64,000 nt of DNA from Acidimicrobiales bacterium (GCA_040219515.1 JAVJSI010000012.1:124001-188000), one strand, 5' to 3'; shown: positions 32,726-41,767, counted from the first letter of the stretch. Program-made: numbers and translations. Notes: a model not told the origin generated them from the letters alone.

Positions 32726-33490
32726 ATGACGAGCGTGCGGCTGGACCTCGCGTCGTTCGGGCAGGCGAAAGACGGCTATCGATCCCACGAGTGGGAGGAC
32801 AGTGCCGCCCACAGCTTTCGCTCCGGCCGCTTCGCCGTGGCCGACGGCGCCACCACTGCGTTTCGGGCCCGGGCCTGGAGCCACATCCTCACCGCCGGGT
32901 GGCTGAGCGACCCCTTCGCGATCGACGACGACGACGAATGGGTCGAGTGGTTGGCTCGCCGGGCCGCGATCTGGGATGCCGATCTCGACGGACGAGAGGA
33001 CGACGCGCCGTTCTATGTCGTGGCCGCCGCGAACCGCGGCAGCTTCGCCACGTTGCTCGGTGTCGAACTCGGCGTCGACGACGGCGAGTTGTGCTGGCGG
33101 GCCCTCGCCGTGGGCGACGCCTGCCTGTTCCATGTGCGCGAGGGCGCGTTGCTGCAGTCCTTTCCGGTCACCGATGCCGCCGAGTTCGGGAGTCACCCGG
33201 CACTCGTGCACTCGGGAACCACCACGGGCCCGGGCGCTGTCCGGGGGGTCGAACGGGCGCGGGGCAGCCTCATCGAGGGTGATCGAGTGCTCCTCGCGAC
33301 CGACGCGCTGGCCGAATGGGCGCTCCTCGCCGGGAGCACCGACCCGGGCGTGTGGGAGCGTCTCGGCACCATCGACGAAGAGGGATTCGGCCGTCTCATC
33401 GCCGAACTCCGGGCCGGCGATGCCCTGCGAAACGATGATGTGACGCTGCTGCGCTGTGGCGTCTCGATCAGTTCGGCGGTCCGGCGATGA
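32726..33490 (+). CDS. PP2C-like Ser/Thr protein phosphatase
   Basis: 254 residues of the PP2C_2 type. Metal-binding positions are recognisable: FAVADGATTAF, ALAVGDACLFHV, LLATDALAEWAL and the C-terminal RNDDVTLLRC. No membrane segment. It lies 10 bp after the vWA gene, and its stop overlaps the kinase start (ATGA). It is expected to remove the phosphates added by the next kinase. Confidence 0.92.
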   Translation: MTSVRLDLASFGQAKDGYRSHEWEDSAAHSFRSGRFAVADGATTAFRARAWSHILTAGWLSDPFAIDDDDEWVEWLARRAAIWDADLDGREDDAPFYVVAAANRGSFATLLGVELGVDDGELCWRALAVGDACLFHVREGALLQSFPVTDAAEFGSHPALVHSGTTTGPGAVRGVERARGSLIEGDRVLLATDALAEWALLAGSTDPGVWERLGTIDEEGFGRLIAELRAGDALRNDDVTLLRCGVSISSAVRR

Positions 33491-34743
33491 CCGACGAGGT
33501 GCGCTGGCCCGACGCAGGCGAGTACGCCCAGGCGGCGCGTTCCCCGACCGAGTTCCTGCTCGACGACGAGCTGCGCCAGGGCAAACTCCGCACCTCGCCG
33601 TTGGGCATTCCCCTTCCCGCGACCGGTCGGAACGCGGCGGTGTTCCGGCTGTTGCTCGACGAGGGGTCCGTGGCGGTGCGCTGCTTCACGCGTCAGCCTC
33701 GCGATGGTCGCCGTCGCTACGACGCGCTGCGGGCCTACGTCGAGCGCACAGCGATCCCTGCGTTCGCGGACGCGCGGTGGCTGCCCGATGCCATCGCGGT
33801 CGGCGCGCAGCGGTTTCCGATGATCCGGATGGAGTGGGTCGACGGTCTCAACCTCGACCGCTATGTCGAGGCGCACATCGAGGACCGCAACCGGCTCGCC
33901 GACCTCGCCGAATCATGGATCGAGCTCCTCCACGCGCTCGAGGCCTCCGACGTCGCCCACGGCGACCTTCAGCACGGCAACATCCTGGTCGAGGCCGACG
34001 GCGCCATCCGCCTCGTCGACCTCGACGGGATCTGGACGCCGGCGACGACCGATCTCGTGCCCAACGAGGTCGGTCATCGCAACTATCAGCATCCGCAGCG
34101 GATCACCGGCGGCTACTGGGGGCGTTCGGTCGATGCCTTCTCCGCGCTCGTCGTCGCGGTCAGCCTCGAAGCGCTCGCGCAGGAGCCGGGGCTGTGGTTC
34201 GAGCACAACGACGGCGCCAACAACCTCCTCCTCGCCGAGGCGGACTACATGGCGCCCGGCGACACCCCGGTGTGGGCCGACCTCGACGCGTTGGCCGATC
34301 CGGTGCCGTCTCTGGCCGCCCGCCTTCGAGACGCGTGTGCGGCCGACGTGGCTCGGCTGGCGAAGCCCACGGAGATGGTCCGGGTACACGGCATGCTCAC
34401 CACCCCTGCGCCGCCTGCCTTCATCACCGAGCGCATCGGGCCCGCAACCGGCGAGACACCCGTCGTGCCGGACTCGGCCCCGGCCCCGGCCCCGGCACCG
34501 GCACCGGCGACACCGGTGCCCGTGCCTCGCGACGACCGACCCGACCTCGACCCGGTCGGCGGAGAAGCGCCCCGGCCTCCCGAGCCGACGCGGCCTGATC
34601 CCGCACCGAGCCCCGGCGCCGGTTCGAGTGGGCTCTCGGCCGGCATCGTCTTCGTCCTGTTCGCCACGATCGTCGCGATCATCGTGGTGTTCGTCGGCGT
34701 GGCGACCCTCGGGCTGACCACACCGGTGGGATGGCTGGCGTGA
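33487..34743 (+). CDS. YegI/TerY-P-type protein kinase with C-terminal membrane anchor
   Basis: 418 residues. The kinase core carries VAVRCFTRQ (Arg65 at the usual Lys), MIRMEWVDGLNLDRYV, VAHGDLQHGNILV (catalytic Asp160, Asn165) and LVDLDGIWTP (Asp178) in place of DFG. GHRNYQHPQR follows. HGDLQHGN with LVDxDG is diagnostic of the TerY-P kinase branch. A Pro/Ala-rich linker (about 330-380) leads to one transmembrane helix (IVFVLFATIVAIIVVFVGVA). The 3' end overlaps the next kinase gene. Confidence 0.92.
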   Translation: MTDEVRWPDAGEYAQAARSPTEFLLDDELRQGKLRTSPLGIPLPATGRNAAVFRLLLDEGSVAVRCFTRQPRDGRRRYDALRAYVERTAIPAFADARWLPDAIAVGAQRFPMIRMEWVDGLNLDRYVEAHIEDRNRLADLAESWIELLHALEASDVAHGDLQHGNILVEADGAIRLVDLDGIWTPATTDLVPNEVGHRNYQHPQRITGGYWGRSVDAFSALVVAVSLEALAQEPGLWFEHNDGANNLLLAEADYMAPGDTPVWADLDALADPVPSLAARLRDACAADVARLAKPTEMVRVHGMLTTPAPPAFITERIGPATGETPVVPDSAPAPAPAPAPATPVPVPRDDRPDLDPVGGEAPRPPEPTRPDPAPSPGAGSSGLSAGIVFVLFATIVAIIVVFVGVATLGLTTPVGWLA

Positions 34744-36743
34744 CCGACACGTTCGACATCGCCACGTTCGGTGCCTACGAGACCAGGGAGTTTCTCGGAA
34801 TGGGGAGCTTCGCAGAGGTGTACCGCTGCTATCACGCCGATCTCGACACCGAGGTGGCGGTGAAGGTCCTGCACCGACACCTGTCTCGTCAGCCCGATGT
34901 GCGCGAGCGGTTCCTCCAGGAGGCCCGCATCCTCTGGCGAGCCGAGCACCCCAGGGTCATCCCGGTGCATCACGTCGACGTACTGCCCTCGGGACAGCCC
35001 TACTTCGTGATGCGGCTGGCCGAGTGCGGCAGCCTCGGATCGCAGATCGAGCGACGGATGGTCGAGTCCGGGGGACCGTTCGAGTTGCCGGCGGTCGTGG
35101 GGCTGGCCGGCGAACTCGCCGAGTGTCTCGATGCCGTCCGGGCCCGAGGGGTGGTCCATCGCGACCTCAAACCGGAGAACGTGTTGGTGCGCCGGGTTCG
35201 AACCCCCGACCCCGACCGCGTCGCTCGCTGGGGTCTGCCCGCCGATGAGCGGCTCACCCTGGCCGACTTCGGACTCGCGAAGGTGTTGGCCGAGGGCACG
35301 AGCATGTTGTCGCAGTTGGGCGGGACCCCCCACTACATGGCCCCCGAGCAGATGTCGCTCACGGCTCGGCTCGACTGGCGGGCCGATCTGTTCGCCGTGG
35401 GAGTGATGACGTTCGAGCTGGCGGTGGGCGAGGTGCCCTGGCCGGAGCGAACCGTGGAGAACGCACGGGACATCGATCTCGACCTCGTCGACGCTCACGA
35501 GCGCAGCGGGGGGACTGTGCCGATCGGCTTCGACGACGTGATCCGGCGAGCCGTGATGCACGACCCCGAGGATCGCTACGAGTCGCCGTCGGCGTTCGTG
35601 GACGCGCTGACCGAGCTCGTCGTCGATGATGCCGTCGACGACGACGAGCCCATGACGCACTCGATCATCGAGAGAATTCGGATCCTCGCCGACGGACTGG
35701 ACGATTCCGTGCGTCGCGGCGACCGGCCGGTCCGCACTCTCGTGGCCGACGCACTCGACCGGCCCCGACGCCTGGTGGTGGTCGGTGGAGAGCGAACGAC
35801 GCCCGACGGGCTCACCCTGCGGATGCTCGGACGACGGGTTGAGCCGGGCCGAGGATCGCTGCTCGGCCATCGGGTCACGAGGATCCGCCAGGGGGACGAG
35901 CTGCGGCTGCTGGCCCGCACCCTCGCCGGCGACGAGGTGCTCGGCCACGTGGACCATGACGACAGCGGGCGACTGCGCCTGGAGCTGGCGGTGTCGCCAT
36001 GGTCGGTCGACACCCTCGAGCTCGAGCTGCCGGGTGACCATTTCGGCGGGGTCGAACTCGTCGACGTGCCCTGGTCGGTCGTGCGGGCCGAGGCGGGTGG
36101 CGCCGCGGCGTTCATCCGCGAGGCGGATCTGGTCGTGCTCGGACTGCCCATGTCGACGGCGGTCGCGGCCGCCAACCTCGACACGCTGCTCGGCCTCCTC
36201 CTGGAGTCGGTCGTCGGTCCGGTCGGCGTGGTCGGAGTCCAGGCCGCTGCCTCCTTCGAACAGATGCCGTTGCGCCTGCCGGGCACGCTCGAGGTCCTGT
36301 CGTCCGACGACGCCGCCGAACTGCGGGCGTTGACCGATGACGTCCTCGGCGGCGAGCGGGGGGTCTCGCTGGCGGCCAGCCGGGCGCTGGCCCTGCTGGC
36401 CCCCGAAGCCGAACGCTTCGACGACGAGCTCGACGCGATACGCCGCGACGCCCCCGAGCTCGACCGATTGATCGCCGCCCGATCCGTGGTGGTGCAGCGC
36501 TCGGTCACCGTCGACGAGCGCGACGAGCTGGTGCATCTGCTGGGTCGCCGGGCGCCCCAGACCCGGCTCGGGCTGGCGCCCGACGCGGACCCGGCGACCG
36601 TTCGCAGGGTCGCCGCCGAGCGTCGCCGACGTTGGGAGTGGGCGCGCTCGCGTGCGACCTCGGGCGGTGAGCGGGCCCGGATCCTCGATGCTGCGCTCGG
36701 CGCTCTCGGCGGGCTGATCGAACTTTCCGAAGGAGCGAACTGA
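34740..36743 (+). CDS. Ser/Thr kinase fused to a degenerate dynamin-like GTPase domain
   Basis: 667 residues from GTG 34740 (GTGA overlap; ATG 34731 is possible). Residues 12-295 are a complete kinase: GMGSFAEVY, Lys42, HRDLKPENV (140-148), DFG (176-178) and APEQ. Residues 328-667 resemble an actinobacterial dynamin-like GTPase: LDRPRRLVVVGG opens the G1 strand and GHRVTRIRQGDELRLLART matches the switch region. VELVDVPW (438-445) stands where DTPG is expected. The P-loop GxxxxGKS is replaced by GGERTTPDG, so nucleotide binding is probably lost. The tail (LLGRRAPQTRLGL, ARILDAALGALGGL) fits the helical stalk. No membrane helix is seen. The dynamin call is my reading of patterns, not a search. 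Confidence 0.88.
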   Translation: MTDTFDIATFGAYETREFLGMGSFAEVYRCYHADLDTEVAVKVLHRHLSRQPDVRERFLQEARILWRAEHPRVIPVHHVDVLPSGQPYFVMRLAECGSLGSQIERRMVESGGPFELPAVVGLAGELAECLDAVRARGVVHRDLKPENVLVRRVRTPDPDRVARWGLPADERLTLADFGLAKVLAEGTSMLSQLGGTPHYMAPEQMSLTARLDWRADLFAVGVMTFELAVGEVPWPERTVENARDIDLDLVDAHERSGGTVPIGFDDVIRRAVMHDPEDRYESPSAFVDALTELVVDDAVDDDEPMTHSIIERIRILADGLDDSVRRGDRPVRTLVADALDRPRRLVVVGGERTTPDGLTLRMLGRRVEPGRGSLLGHRVTRIRQGDELRLLARTLAGDEVLGHVDHDDSGRLRLELAVSPWSVDTLELELPGDHFGGVELVDVPWSVVRAEAGGAAAFIREADLVVLGLPMSTAVAAANLDTLLGLLLESVVGPVGVVGVQAAASFEQMPLRLPGTLEVLSSDDAAELRALTDDVLGGERGVSLAASRALALLAPEAERFDDELDAIRRDAPELDRLIAARSVVVQRSVTVDERDELVHLLGRRAPQTRLGLAPDADPATVRRVAAERRRRWEWARSRATSGGERARILDAALGALGGLIELSEGAN

Positions 36744-38965
36744 TGGCAGGCGACACATCCCTTCTCGTGGTGGTGGGCCGACGCACGCTTCACGGCGCGG
36801 TCCTCACCGGGGACGGGCCTCTCGCGGTCGCGGACCGCGAGGCATTCGACGAGATCGCGGCGCTGCGCCGTGGCGATCTGGGTCCGCTCCGCCGCTGGAT
36901 CGCGCAGACGGCGCGCGACGCCGGCTCGACGCACCCGAGCATCGACCGCATCGTCCTCGTCGCCGGCCCGTGGGCCCGACCGCCGCTCGTCGCCCTGGTC
37001 GGTGAACGAGTCGACGGTGTCGAGGTCACCGAGATACTCGACGACGGGCTCGCCTCGCTGGCCGGGGCCGCAGACCTCGTCGAGGACCGCGAGCGGTTCG
37101 TCCTCCTCGACACGGATCGTCGCCTCCTGCTGCGGGTCGCAACTGACGAGGGCATGGTCATCGAAGAACGCGTCGAGATCGCGGGCTCGGCATCCGAGGC
37201 CGAGGTCGCCGCAGCAGCCCACGTCGTCGAGCACTTCGACCCCGAGCGCGACGGGCCGACCGTGGTGGTGGTCGCCGACGCCGAGCACGACGTCGGGTCG
37301 TTGACGACCGCCCTCACGGCCGGAGGCTGGGTGATCGTCGCCGCGTCGACCGACCGGCTGACCGAGGGTGCGGCGTCGATGTTGACCGGCTTCTCGATCG
37401 CCGACCGTTCCGGTGGTCAGTCCCAGGTTCTGGGCCCCAACGAGTGGGAGTACGACACGGCGACACTCTCACCGATCGGTGCCCCTGACGTCCGTGGCGA
37501 TGTTCCGACTCTCGACCCAGCCGAATCGACCGAGGCCTCCGACCTCCTCGATCGGCCGACGACGCTCGCCGGAGAGGAGATCATCGCCGACCGGCCGACC
37601 GAGGAGGCTGTCGACCGGCCGACCGAGGAACGTGATCGGCCGACCGAGGAGGCTGTCGACCGGCCGACCGAGGAACGTGATCGGCCCACGGTGGAGAAGC
37701 GCTCCGAACTGCCGCCTCCGGTTGCTTCGCCCACGGGTGCGGCGGGGCCGCGCACCTCGAGCGATGTCGCGGCCGACCGCGTGGCGGCGGCGACGGAGGG
37801 CGGACCCGAGATTCCGGCGCTGGTCGCAGGGGCGAGCATCGGGGCCATCACCCTGGCGGGCGTGGCCGCGCTCGTGATCCTCGGGGGCCGTGAAGAGGTC
37901 CTGCCGGCCGCCGAATGCGACGCCGCCTTCGCGGCGACGATCGATGCCGACGCCGTGGTCGCGCTTCCCTCGGCCGGGCCGGACGTGACGGAGCGGTGGC
38001 AGGTCGATCTGGGTGGGCCCTCTGCCGTGGCGCCCGCCATCGTCGGCGGCATCGTGGTCGGTGTCGACGTTGGCAGCGGCGACACCCCCTCCGTCGTGCG
38101 GGCCTTCGACGCACGCAGCGGTGAACAGGTCTGGTCGCGCATGCTCAGCGGTCGTGTGTTCACTGCACCGGTGGTCCAGACGGGATCCCCCGATCTGGTG
38201 TGGATCACCGACGACTCCGGCCGTCTCACTGCGTTCGACGCATCCGGCACCGAACTGGGCGGATGCTCGATCCCGACCGCAGTGCGGTCCCTGGCCGTCG
38301 TCTCGACCGATGCGGGCCCCGCGTTGGCCGTCGTCGGCACCGAGGGCGGCGTCGTTCGCGGCCTCGCCTCGGGGCGGGAACTGTGGTCGGTGCAAACCGG
38401 GGACGCCGTCCGTTCCGTGATCTCGACCCCGGCGGGAATCGCCGCGGTGACCGACGGGGGCGAGCTGCTGATCCTCGACCCGGACAATGGCGCGATCCGG
38501 GTCCGCACCGGACTTGGTGGGTCGGCCTCGTCGCCCCTGCTCGTGCTGGGTGACGACCTGGTGTTCGCCACCGCCGATGGAGAGGTGGTCAGGGTGACGA
38601 CCGGCGGCGAGGAGGTGTGGCGCACCACGCTCGATCGCGAGGTCCGGGCCCCGCTGGCCACCGTCGACGGCGACGTCTTCGTGCCCTCCGTCGACGGTTC
38701 GCTCGTGCGGGTCGACGGTGATGACGGCACGGTCGTGGACGAATTCGATCTCGATGCCGCCGTCGACGGTGGTGTCGCGGCCCTCGACGGCGGAGTGGCG
38801 ACCGGCGACGATCTCGGACGTCTGGTGATCCGCGACCTGAGGACGGACGAGCCGTTGGCGATCGTCGAGTTGAACGGCGCGGTCAACGGGGGTCTCGGGG
38901 TCGGCGACGATCTGATCGCCGTGGTCGACTCGGGTGGGATCCTACGGGTGCTCGAGGTGCGCTGA
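36743..38965 (+). CDS. Membrane protein: actin/Hsp70-like N-terminus plus PQQ-type beta-propeller
   Basis: 740 residues; AAGGAG lies 8 nt before the ATG, which overlaps the previous stop (TGATG). Residues 1-220 resemble a reduced actin/Hsp70-type ATPase: a first strand LLVVVGRRTLHGAVL and the late segment IDRIVLVAGPWARPPLVALVGERV with GLASLAGAADLV, where phosphate loops are eroded. An acidic linker with DRPTEEAV/DRPTEER repeats (about 286-315) leads to one transmembrane helix (about 357-380). About 350 extracytoplasmic residues of PQQ-like propeller blades follow (FDARSGEQVWSRML, GREGG-like turns, GLASGRELWSVQTGDAV, VTTGGEEVWRTTLD). Last gene of the right arm; probably its envelope sensor. 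Confidence 0.82.
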   Translation: MAGDTSLLVVVGRRTLHGAVLTGDGPLAVADREAFDEIAALRRGDLGPLRRWIAQTARDAGSTHPSIDRIVLVAGPWARPPLVALVGERVDGVEVTEILDDGLASLAGAADLVEDRERFVLLDTDRRLLLRVATDEGMVIEERVEIAGSASEAEVAAAAHVVEHFDPERDGPTVVVVADAEHDVGSLTTALTAGGWVIVAASTDRLTEGAASMLTGFSIADRSGGQSQVLGPNEWEYDTATLSPIGAPDVRGDVPTLDPAESTEASDLLDRPTTLAGEEIIADRPTEEAVDRPTEERDRPTEEAVDRPTEERDRPTVEKRSELPPPVASPTGAAGPRTSSDVAADRVAAATEGGPEIPALVAGASIGAITLAGVAALVILGGREEVLPAAECDAAFAATIDADAVVALPSAGPDVTERWQVDLGGPSAVAPAIVGGIVVGVDVGSGDTPSVVRAFDARSGEQVWSRMLSGRVFTAPVVQTGSPDLVWITDDSGRLTAFDASGTELGGCSIPTAVRSLAVVSTDAGPALAVVGTEGGVVRGLASGRELWSVQTGDAVRSVISTPAGIAAVTDGGELLILDPDNGAIRVRTGLGGSASSPLLVLGDDLVFATADGEVVRVTTGGEEVWRTTLDREVRAPLATVDGDVFVPSVDGSLVRVDGDDGTVVDEFDLDAAVDGGVAALDGGVATGDDLGRLVIRDLRTDEPLAIVELNGAVNGGLGVGDDLIAVVDSGGILRVLEVR
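37597..37688. repeat. 45-bp repeat encoding DRPTEE units
   Basis: Two copies of a 45-bp unit (15 codons, DRPTEEAV plus DRPTEER) are nearly identical, within the cytoplasmic linker of the propeller protein. Confidence 0.75.
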
Positions 38966-38969
38966 ACGA

Positions 38970-38990
38970 GTCGCCGTCAGTGACGGCGAC
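38970..38990. terminator. Hairpin between convergent propeller and SLH-protease genes
   Basis: GTCGCCGTCA-G-TGACGGCGAC, a perfect 10-bp stem around one base, starts 5 bp after the propeller stop codon in a 63-bp convergent gap. Confidence 0.6.
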
Positions 38991-39028
38991 CCGTTCCCAC
39001 GGACTCGAAACGGCGCCTCGGCGGGCGT

Positions 39029-40801
39029 CTACAGGGTGCGAGCGAAGCGCTCGAGGAAGGCCGCGATCTCGGCTCGGGTCACGTCACCGTTCGGCGAGAA
39101 CGTGGCCGACCCGGCGGGCTTGCCGGTGGTGATCCCGAGTTCCTTGGCCCAGGCGACCGGGAGCTGCCACCAGCTCGGTCCCGCGACGACATCGATGAAG
39201 CCGTGGTTCGGGTCGGAGACCGTCGGTGAACCGGCGAGGCGCCACAGGAACGTGACGAACTCGGCTCGGGTGACCCGGTCATTGGGGACGAAAGTGGATG
39301 GCGTCTTGCCGGTGGTGATGTCGTAGAAGGCGAGCCACGACACCGCCCGCTGCTGCCAGCTCGCACTGACGTCGTTGAACGGGTGGGGCGGGACGGAGAT
39401 GTCCGTCACCTGGGCGAAGCGAGCCAGGAACGCCGCCGCTTCACCGCGGGTCGCAGGATCGTTCGGGGCGAAGGCCGTGGGGGACTTGCCGGTCGTGATC
39501 GCGTTGGCGGAGAGGAATCCCACGCCCTTCTGCATCCAGAGCGCGGTCACGTCGCGGAAGGGGTGCGACGTCTGGTCCGTCCAGCAGGGCACCTCGAACG
39601 AGAGGTAGAGGGACCCGTAACCGTTGTACGGACAGTCGGTGAGATCGGCCGGCGCGACCCCGGTCATCGAGTTGATCCACGGCGAGAAGCCGGCGACGTT
39701 GGTGAAGCGGGCCGGGAAGGTGGCGTTGCCACAGGTGGGCGTCTCGGGTTCGGAGGGGTCGTCGCCGAGCGTCGACGTGACACCGACGAGCAACGGCTCG
39801 GCGAAGCGGACGGCCTGGAGCGGTCCGCCGGAGTCGCCGAAGCAGGCCGAGGGCAGACCGTCGTCGAGATCGCCGGCGCAGAGATGGGCGCCACGGATGT
39901 AGCGCGTCTGGCCGCATCGGTCGACGAAGTCCTCCAGCTCGGCGACGTCCGGGAACGTGGTGAAGCTCTCCGACAGGATGGTCGTCGAGCCCGCTTGGAG
40001 GCGGTCCTGGAAGTCCGTCTGGGACGCAGAGGTGATGCCGAAACCGGCGACCTGGGCCGCCGCGTACTTGCTCGGATGGAAGAGGTCGCCGTTGTAGGCG
40101 ATCGGCTCTGCGCTTCGGGAGATGGAGTCGAGTTCGATCAACATCAGGTCCGCGTAGTTGTCCTCGAACTGACCGTCCTGGTCATAGTCGAGGATGCTGT
40201 AGTCGGGGTGTTGGGTGAGCGAGAACGGGAAGCCGAACGGTCCCCAGTCGGTGAAGTCGCCGCTGTCGATGTTGGCGGGAAGGGTCTCGAACAACAGTGT
40301 CGACAGTGGGTCGACCACGTTGCTCTGTCCGAAGATCGTCCAGTACAGGTTGTCGTTGAGGTCGTCCTCGTTTGCGTCGACGAACTCCCAGCAGTGTGCC
40401 GCGCTGATCGCCCAGAACTCACCGAGGAAGCTCGTGGTGCAGTAGTTGATCAGGGTCTCTGCGGGCCCGTTCTGGATGTAGTCGAAGATGTTGACGCTCA
40501 CGACGGCGCCGACGTGGGGGTAGTCGGCCACGTTGGCGGGCGCCCCGCCGACCACGCTGAGTGACAGATCGTCGTCGGTGGACGGAGGCTTCTCGGCGGC
40601 GACGAGGCCATCGATGTCGAGTTGTTCGAGCGTGGCGACCTGGCCGCTCGCGTCGACAGGAGCTGATGGCTCGGCGTTGCTGATGATGTCATCGCTCTGC
40701 GCGTCGGCCTCGCCCGGTGGGGTTTCCGCAGCGGCCACGGGCATCATCAGCGCCGAAATGATCGATGCGACGACGACCAGGGTTGTCAGCCGGAGTTTCA
40801 T
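39029..40801 (-). CDS. Secreted trypsin-like serine protease with C-terminal SLH-like repeats
   Basis: 590 residues from ATG 40801, with GGGAGAG 5 nt upstream. A signal peptide (1-25) ends MMPVAAA. The S1 peptidase domain has His136 (AISAAHCW), Asp218 (NYADLMLIEL) and Ser324 (CFGDSGGPLQ), with paired cysteines. Residues about 400-590 are three SLH-like modules with ITTGKSPTAFAPNDPATRGE-type signatures that attach the protein to the cell wall. It is probably an exported or wall-bound protease. A GGAACA-N16-CATC element lies 51-77 bp upstream, linking it to the HtrA gene and the signalling island. Confidence 0.92.
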   Translation of the reverse strand: MKLRLTTLVVVASIISALMMPVAAAETPPGEADAQSDDIISNAEPSAPVDASGQVATLEQLDIDGLVAAEKPPSTDDDLSLSVVGGAPANVADYPHVGAVVSVNIFDYIQNGPAETLINYCTTSFLGEFWAISAAHCWEFVDANEDDLNDNLYWTIFGQSNVVDPLSTLLFETLPANIDSGDFTDWGPFGFPFSLTQHPDYSILDYDQDGQFEDNYADLMLIELDSISRSAEPIAYNGDLFHPSKYAAAQVAGFGITSASQTDFQDRLQAGSTTILSESFTTFPDVAELEDFVDRCGQTRYIRGAHLCAGDLDDGLPSACFGDSGGPLQAVRFAEPLLVGVTSTLGDDPSEPETPTCGNATFPARFTNVAGFSPWINSMTGVAPADLTDCPYNGYGSLYLSFEVPCWTDQTSHPFRDVTALWMQKGVGFLSANAITTGKSPTAFAPNDPATRGEAAAFLARFAQVTDISVPPHPFNDVSASWQQRAVSWLAFYDITTGKTPSTFVPNDRVTRAEFVTFLWRLAGSPTVSDPNHGFIDVVAGPSWWQLPVAWAKELGITTGKPAGSATFSPNGDVTRAEIAAFLERFARTL

Positions 40802-40851
40802 GGGTCTCTCCCTCAAGAGTCGTCTGCCGACTGTCGGCGGACGCACGATGC

Positions 40852-40878
40852 GATGCATCGATGATCGGGAATGTTCCG
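40852..40878 (-). promoter_or_regulatory. ECF-type promoter element of the SLH protease
   Basis: Minus-strand CGGAACA (40878-40872), 16-nt spacer, CATC (40855-40852). It differs from the other three elements at two bases of the seven. The surrounding ATC-rich sequence makes a chance match somewhat more likely. Confidence 0.45.
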
Positions 40879-40984
40879 AGAAACTCCCTCTCGCCATCGG
40901 CGAGAGTATCGGAGTGCAGGTCGAGAGGAAAGAGGACCCCCGCGCCGCCGTTTCCCACGTTGCGTGGTCGGCGCGACGCGTGCG

Positions 40985-41761
40985 TCAGGAGGTGCGCACG
41001 AACACCGGGCGGTCGGCCTGCGAGCGTTCCTTGTCGTAGCGGTAGCCGTCTTCGGCGAAATCGAGCAGCGCCCGGGGCGACTTGATGCGGTTGCGGATGA
41101 TCCAGCCGCTCATCGCGCCCCGGGCCCGCTTGGCGAAGAAGCTGATGATCTTGGGTTCGCCGCCGGCCTTCGCGTCGAGGAAGACCGGGCTGACCAGGCG
41201 ACTCTCGAGCTTCTTCTCGTCGACCGCACCGAAGTACTCGTTGGACGCGAGGTTGATCAGCGCGTCGGAGCCGGGGCTCTCGGCCAGATCGGCGTTGAGC
41301 TGCTCGGTGATGGTGTCGCCCCAGAAGGAGTAGAGGTCCTTGCCCCGGCTGGTCGACACCGTCGACCCCATTTCGAGCCGGTACGGCTGCATGAGGTCGA
41401 GGGGCCGGAGCACGCCGTAGAGCCCCGACAGGATGCGCAGCGTCTTCTGCGCATGGGTGAAGTCGCGCTCGCTGAAGGTGCGTGCCTCCATGCCCATGTA
41501 GACGTCGCCGTTGAAGGCGAGCACCGCGGGACGGGCGTTCTCGCGGGTGAACGGGGTTTCCCAGTCGAGGAAGCGCTCGTGGTTGAGCTCGCCGAGTTCG
41601 TCGGAGATGCTCATCATCTTCGAGAGATCCGACGGCGACTTCTTCGCCATCACGTCGACCAGCTCGCGGGCCCGGTCGAGCATCCGGGGCTCGGAGTGTT
41701 TCTTCGTGGGCAGCTTCGACTCGTAGTCGAGCGACTTGGCGGGCGAGACGACGATCAGCAC
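40985..41761 (-). CDS. yaaA: Peroxide stress protein YaaA (UPF0246)
   Basis: 258 residues. LIVVSPAKSLDYES at the N-terminus, FNGDVYMGMEARTF, LRILSGLYGVLRPLDLMQPYRLEMG and the C-terminal ISFFAKRARGAMSGW are the conserved blocks of YaaA, which limits iron-driven DNA and protein damage during peroxide stress and binds DNA. The start is GTG 41761, preceded by TAGAAC with 6 nt spacing. It diverges from the Coq4-like gene. Together with Fe-SOD it marks oxidative-stress protection. Confidence 0.94.
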   Translation of the reverse strand: MLIVVSPAKSLDYESKLPTKKHSEPRMLDRARELVDVMAKKSPSDLSKMMSISDELGELNHERFLDWETPFTRENARPAVLAFNGDVYMGMEARTFSERDFTHAQKTLRILSGLYGVLRPLDLMQPYRLEMGSTVSTSRGKDLYSFWGDTITEQLNADLAESPGSDALINLASNEYFGAVDEKKLESRLVSPVFLDAKAGGEPKIISFFAKRARGAMSGWIIRNRIKSPRALLDFAEDGYRYDKERSQADRPVFVRTS

Positions 41762-41767
41762 CCTTCT

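Noticed and set aside
31924-34743. Tellurite resistance operon
   Set aside because: The vWA, phosphatase and kinase belong to the TerY-P type, but no TerA-F/TerD/TerZ gene is present, so tellurite resistance itself is not supported.
34245-36758. A long antisense frame (837 codons) over the two kinases
   Set aside because: It has no recognisable motifs, while the plus strand has two full kinases; typical of high-GC genomes.
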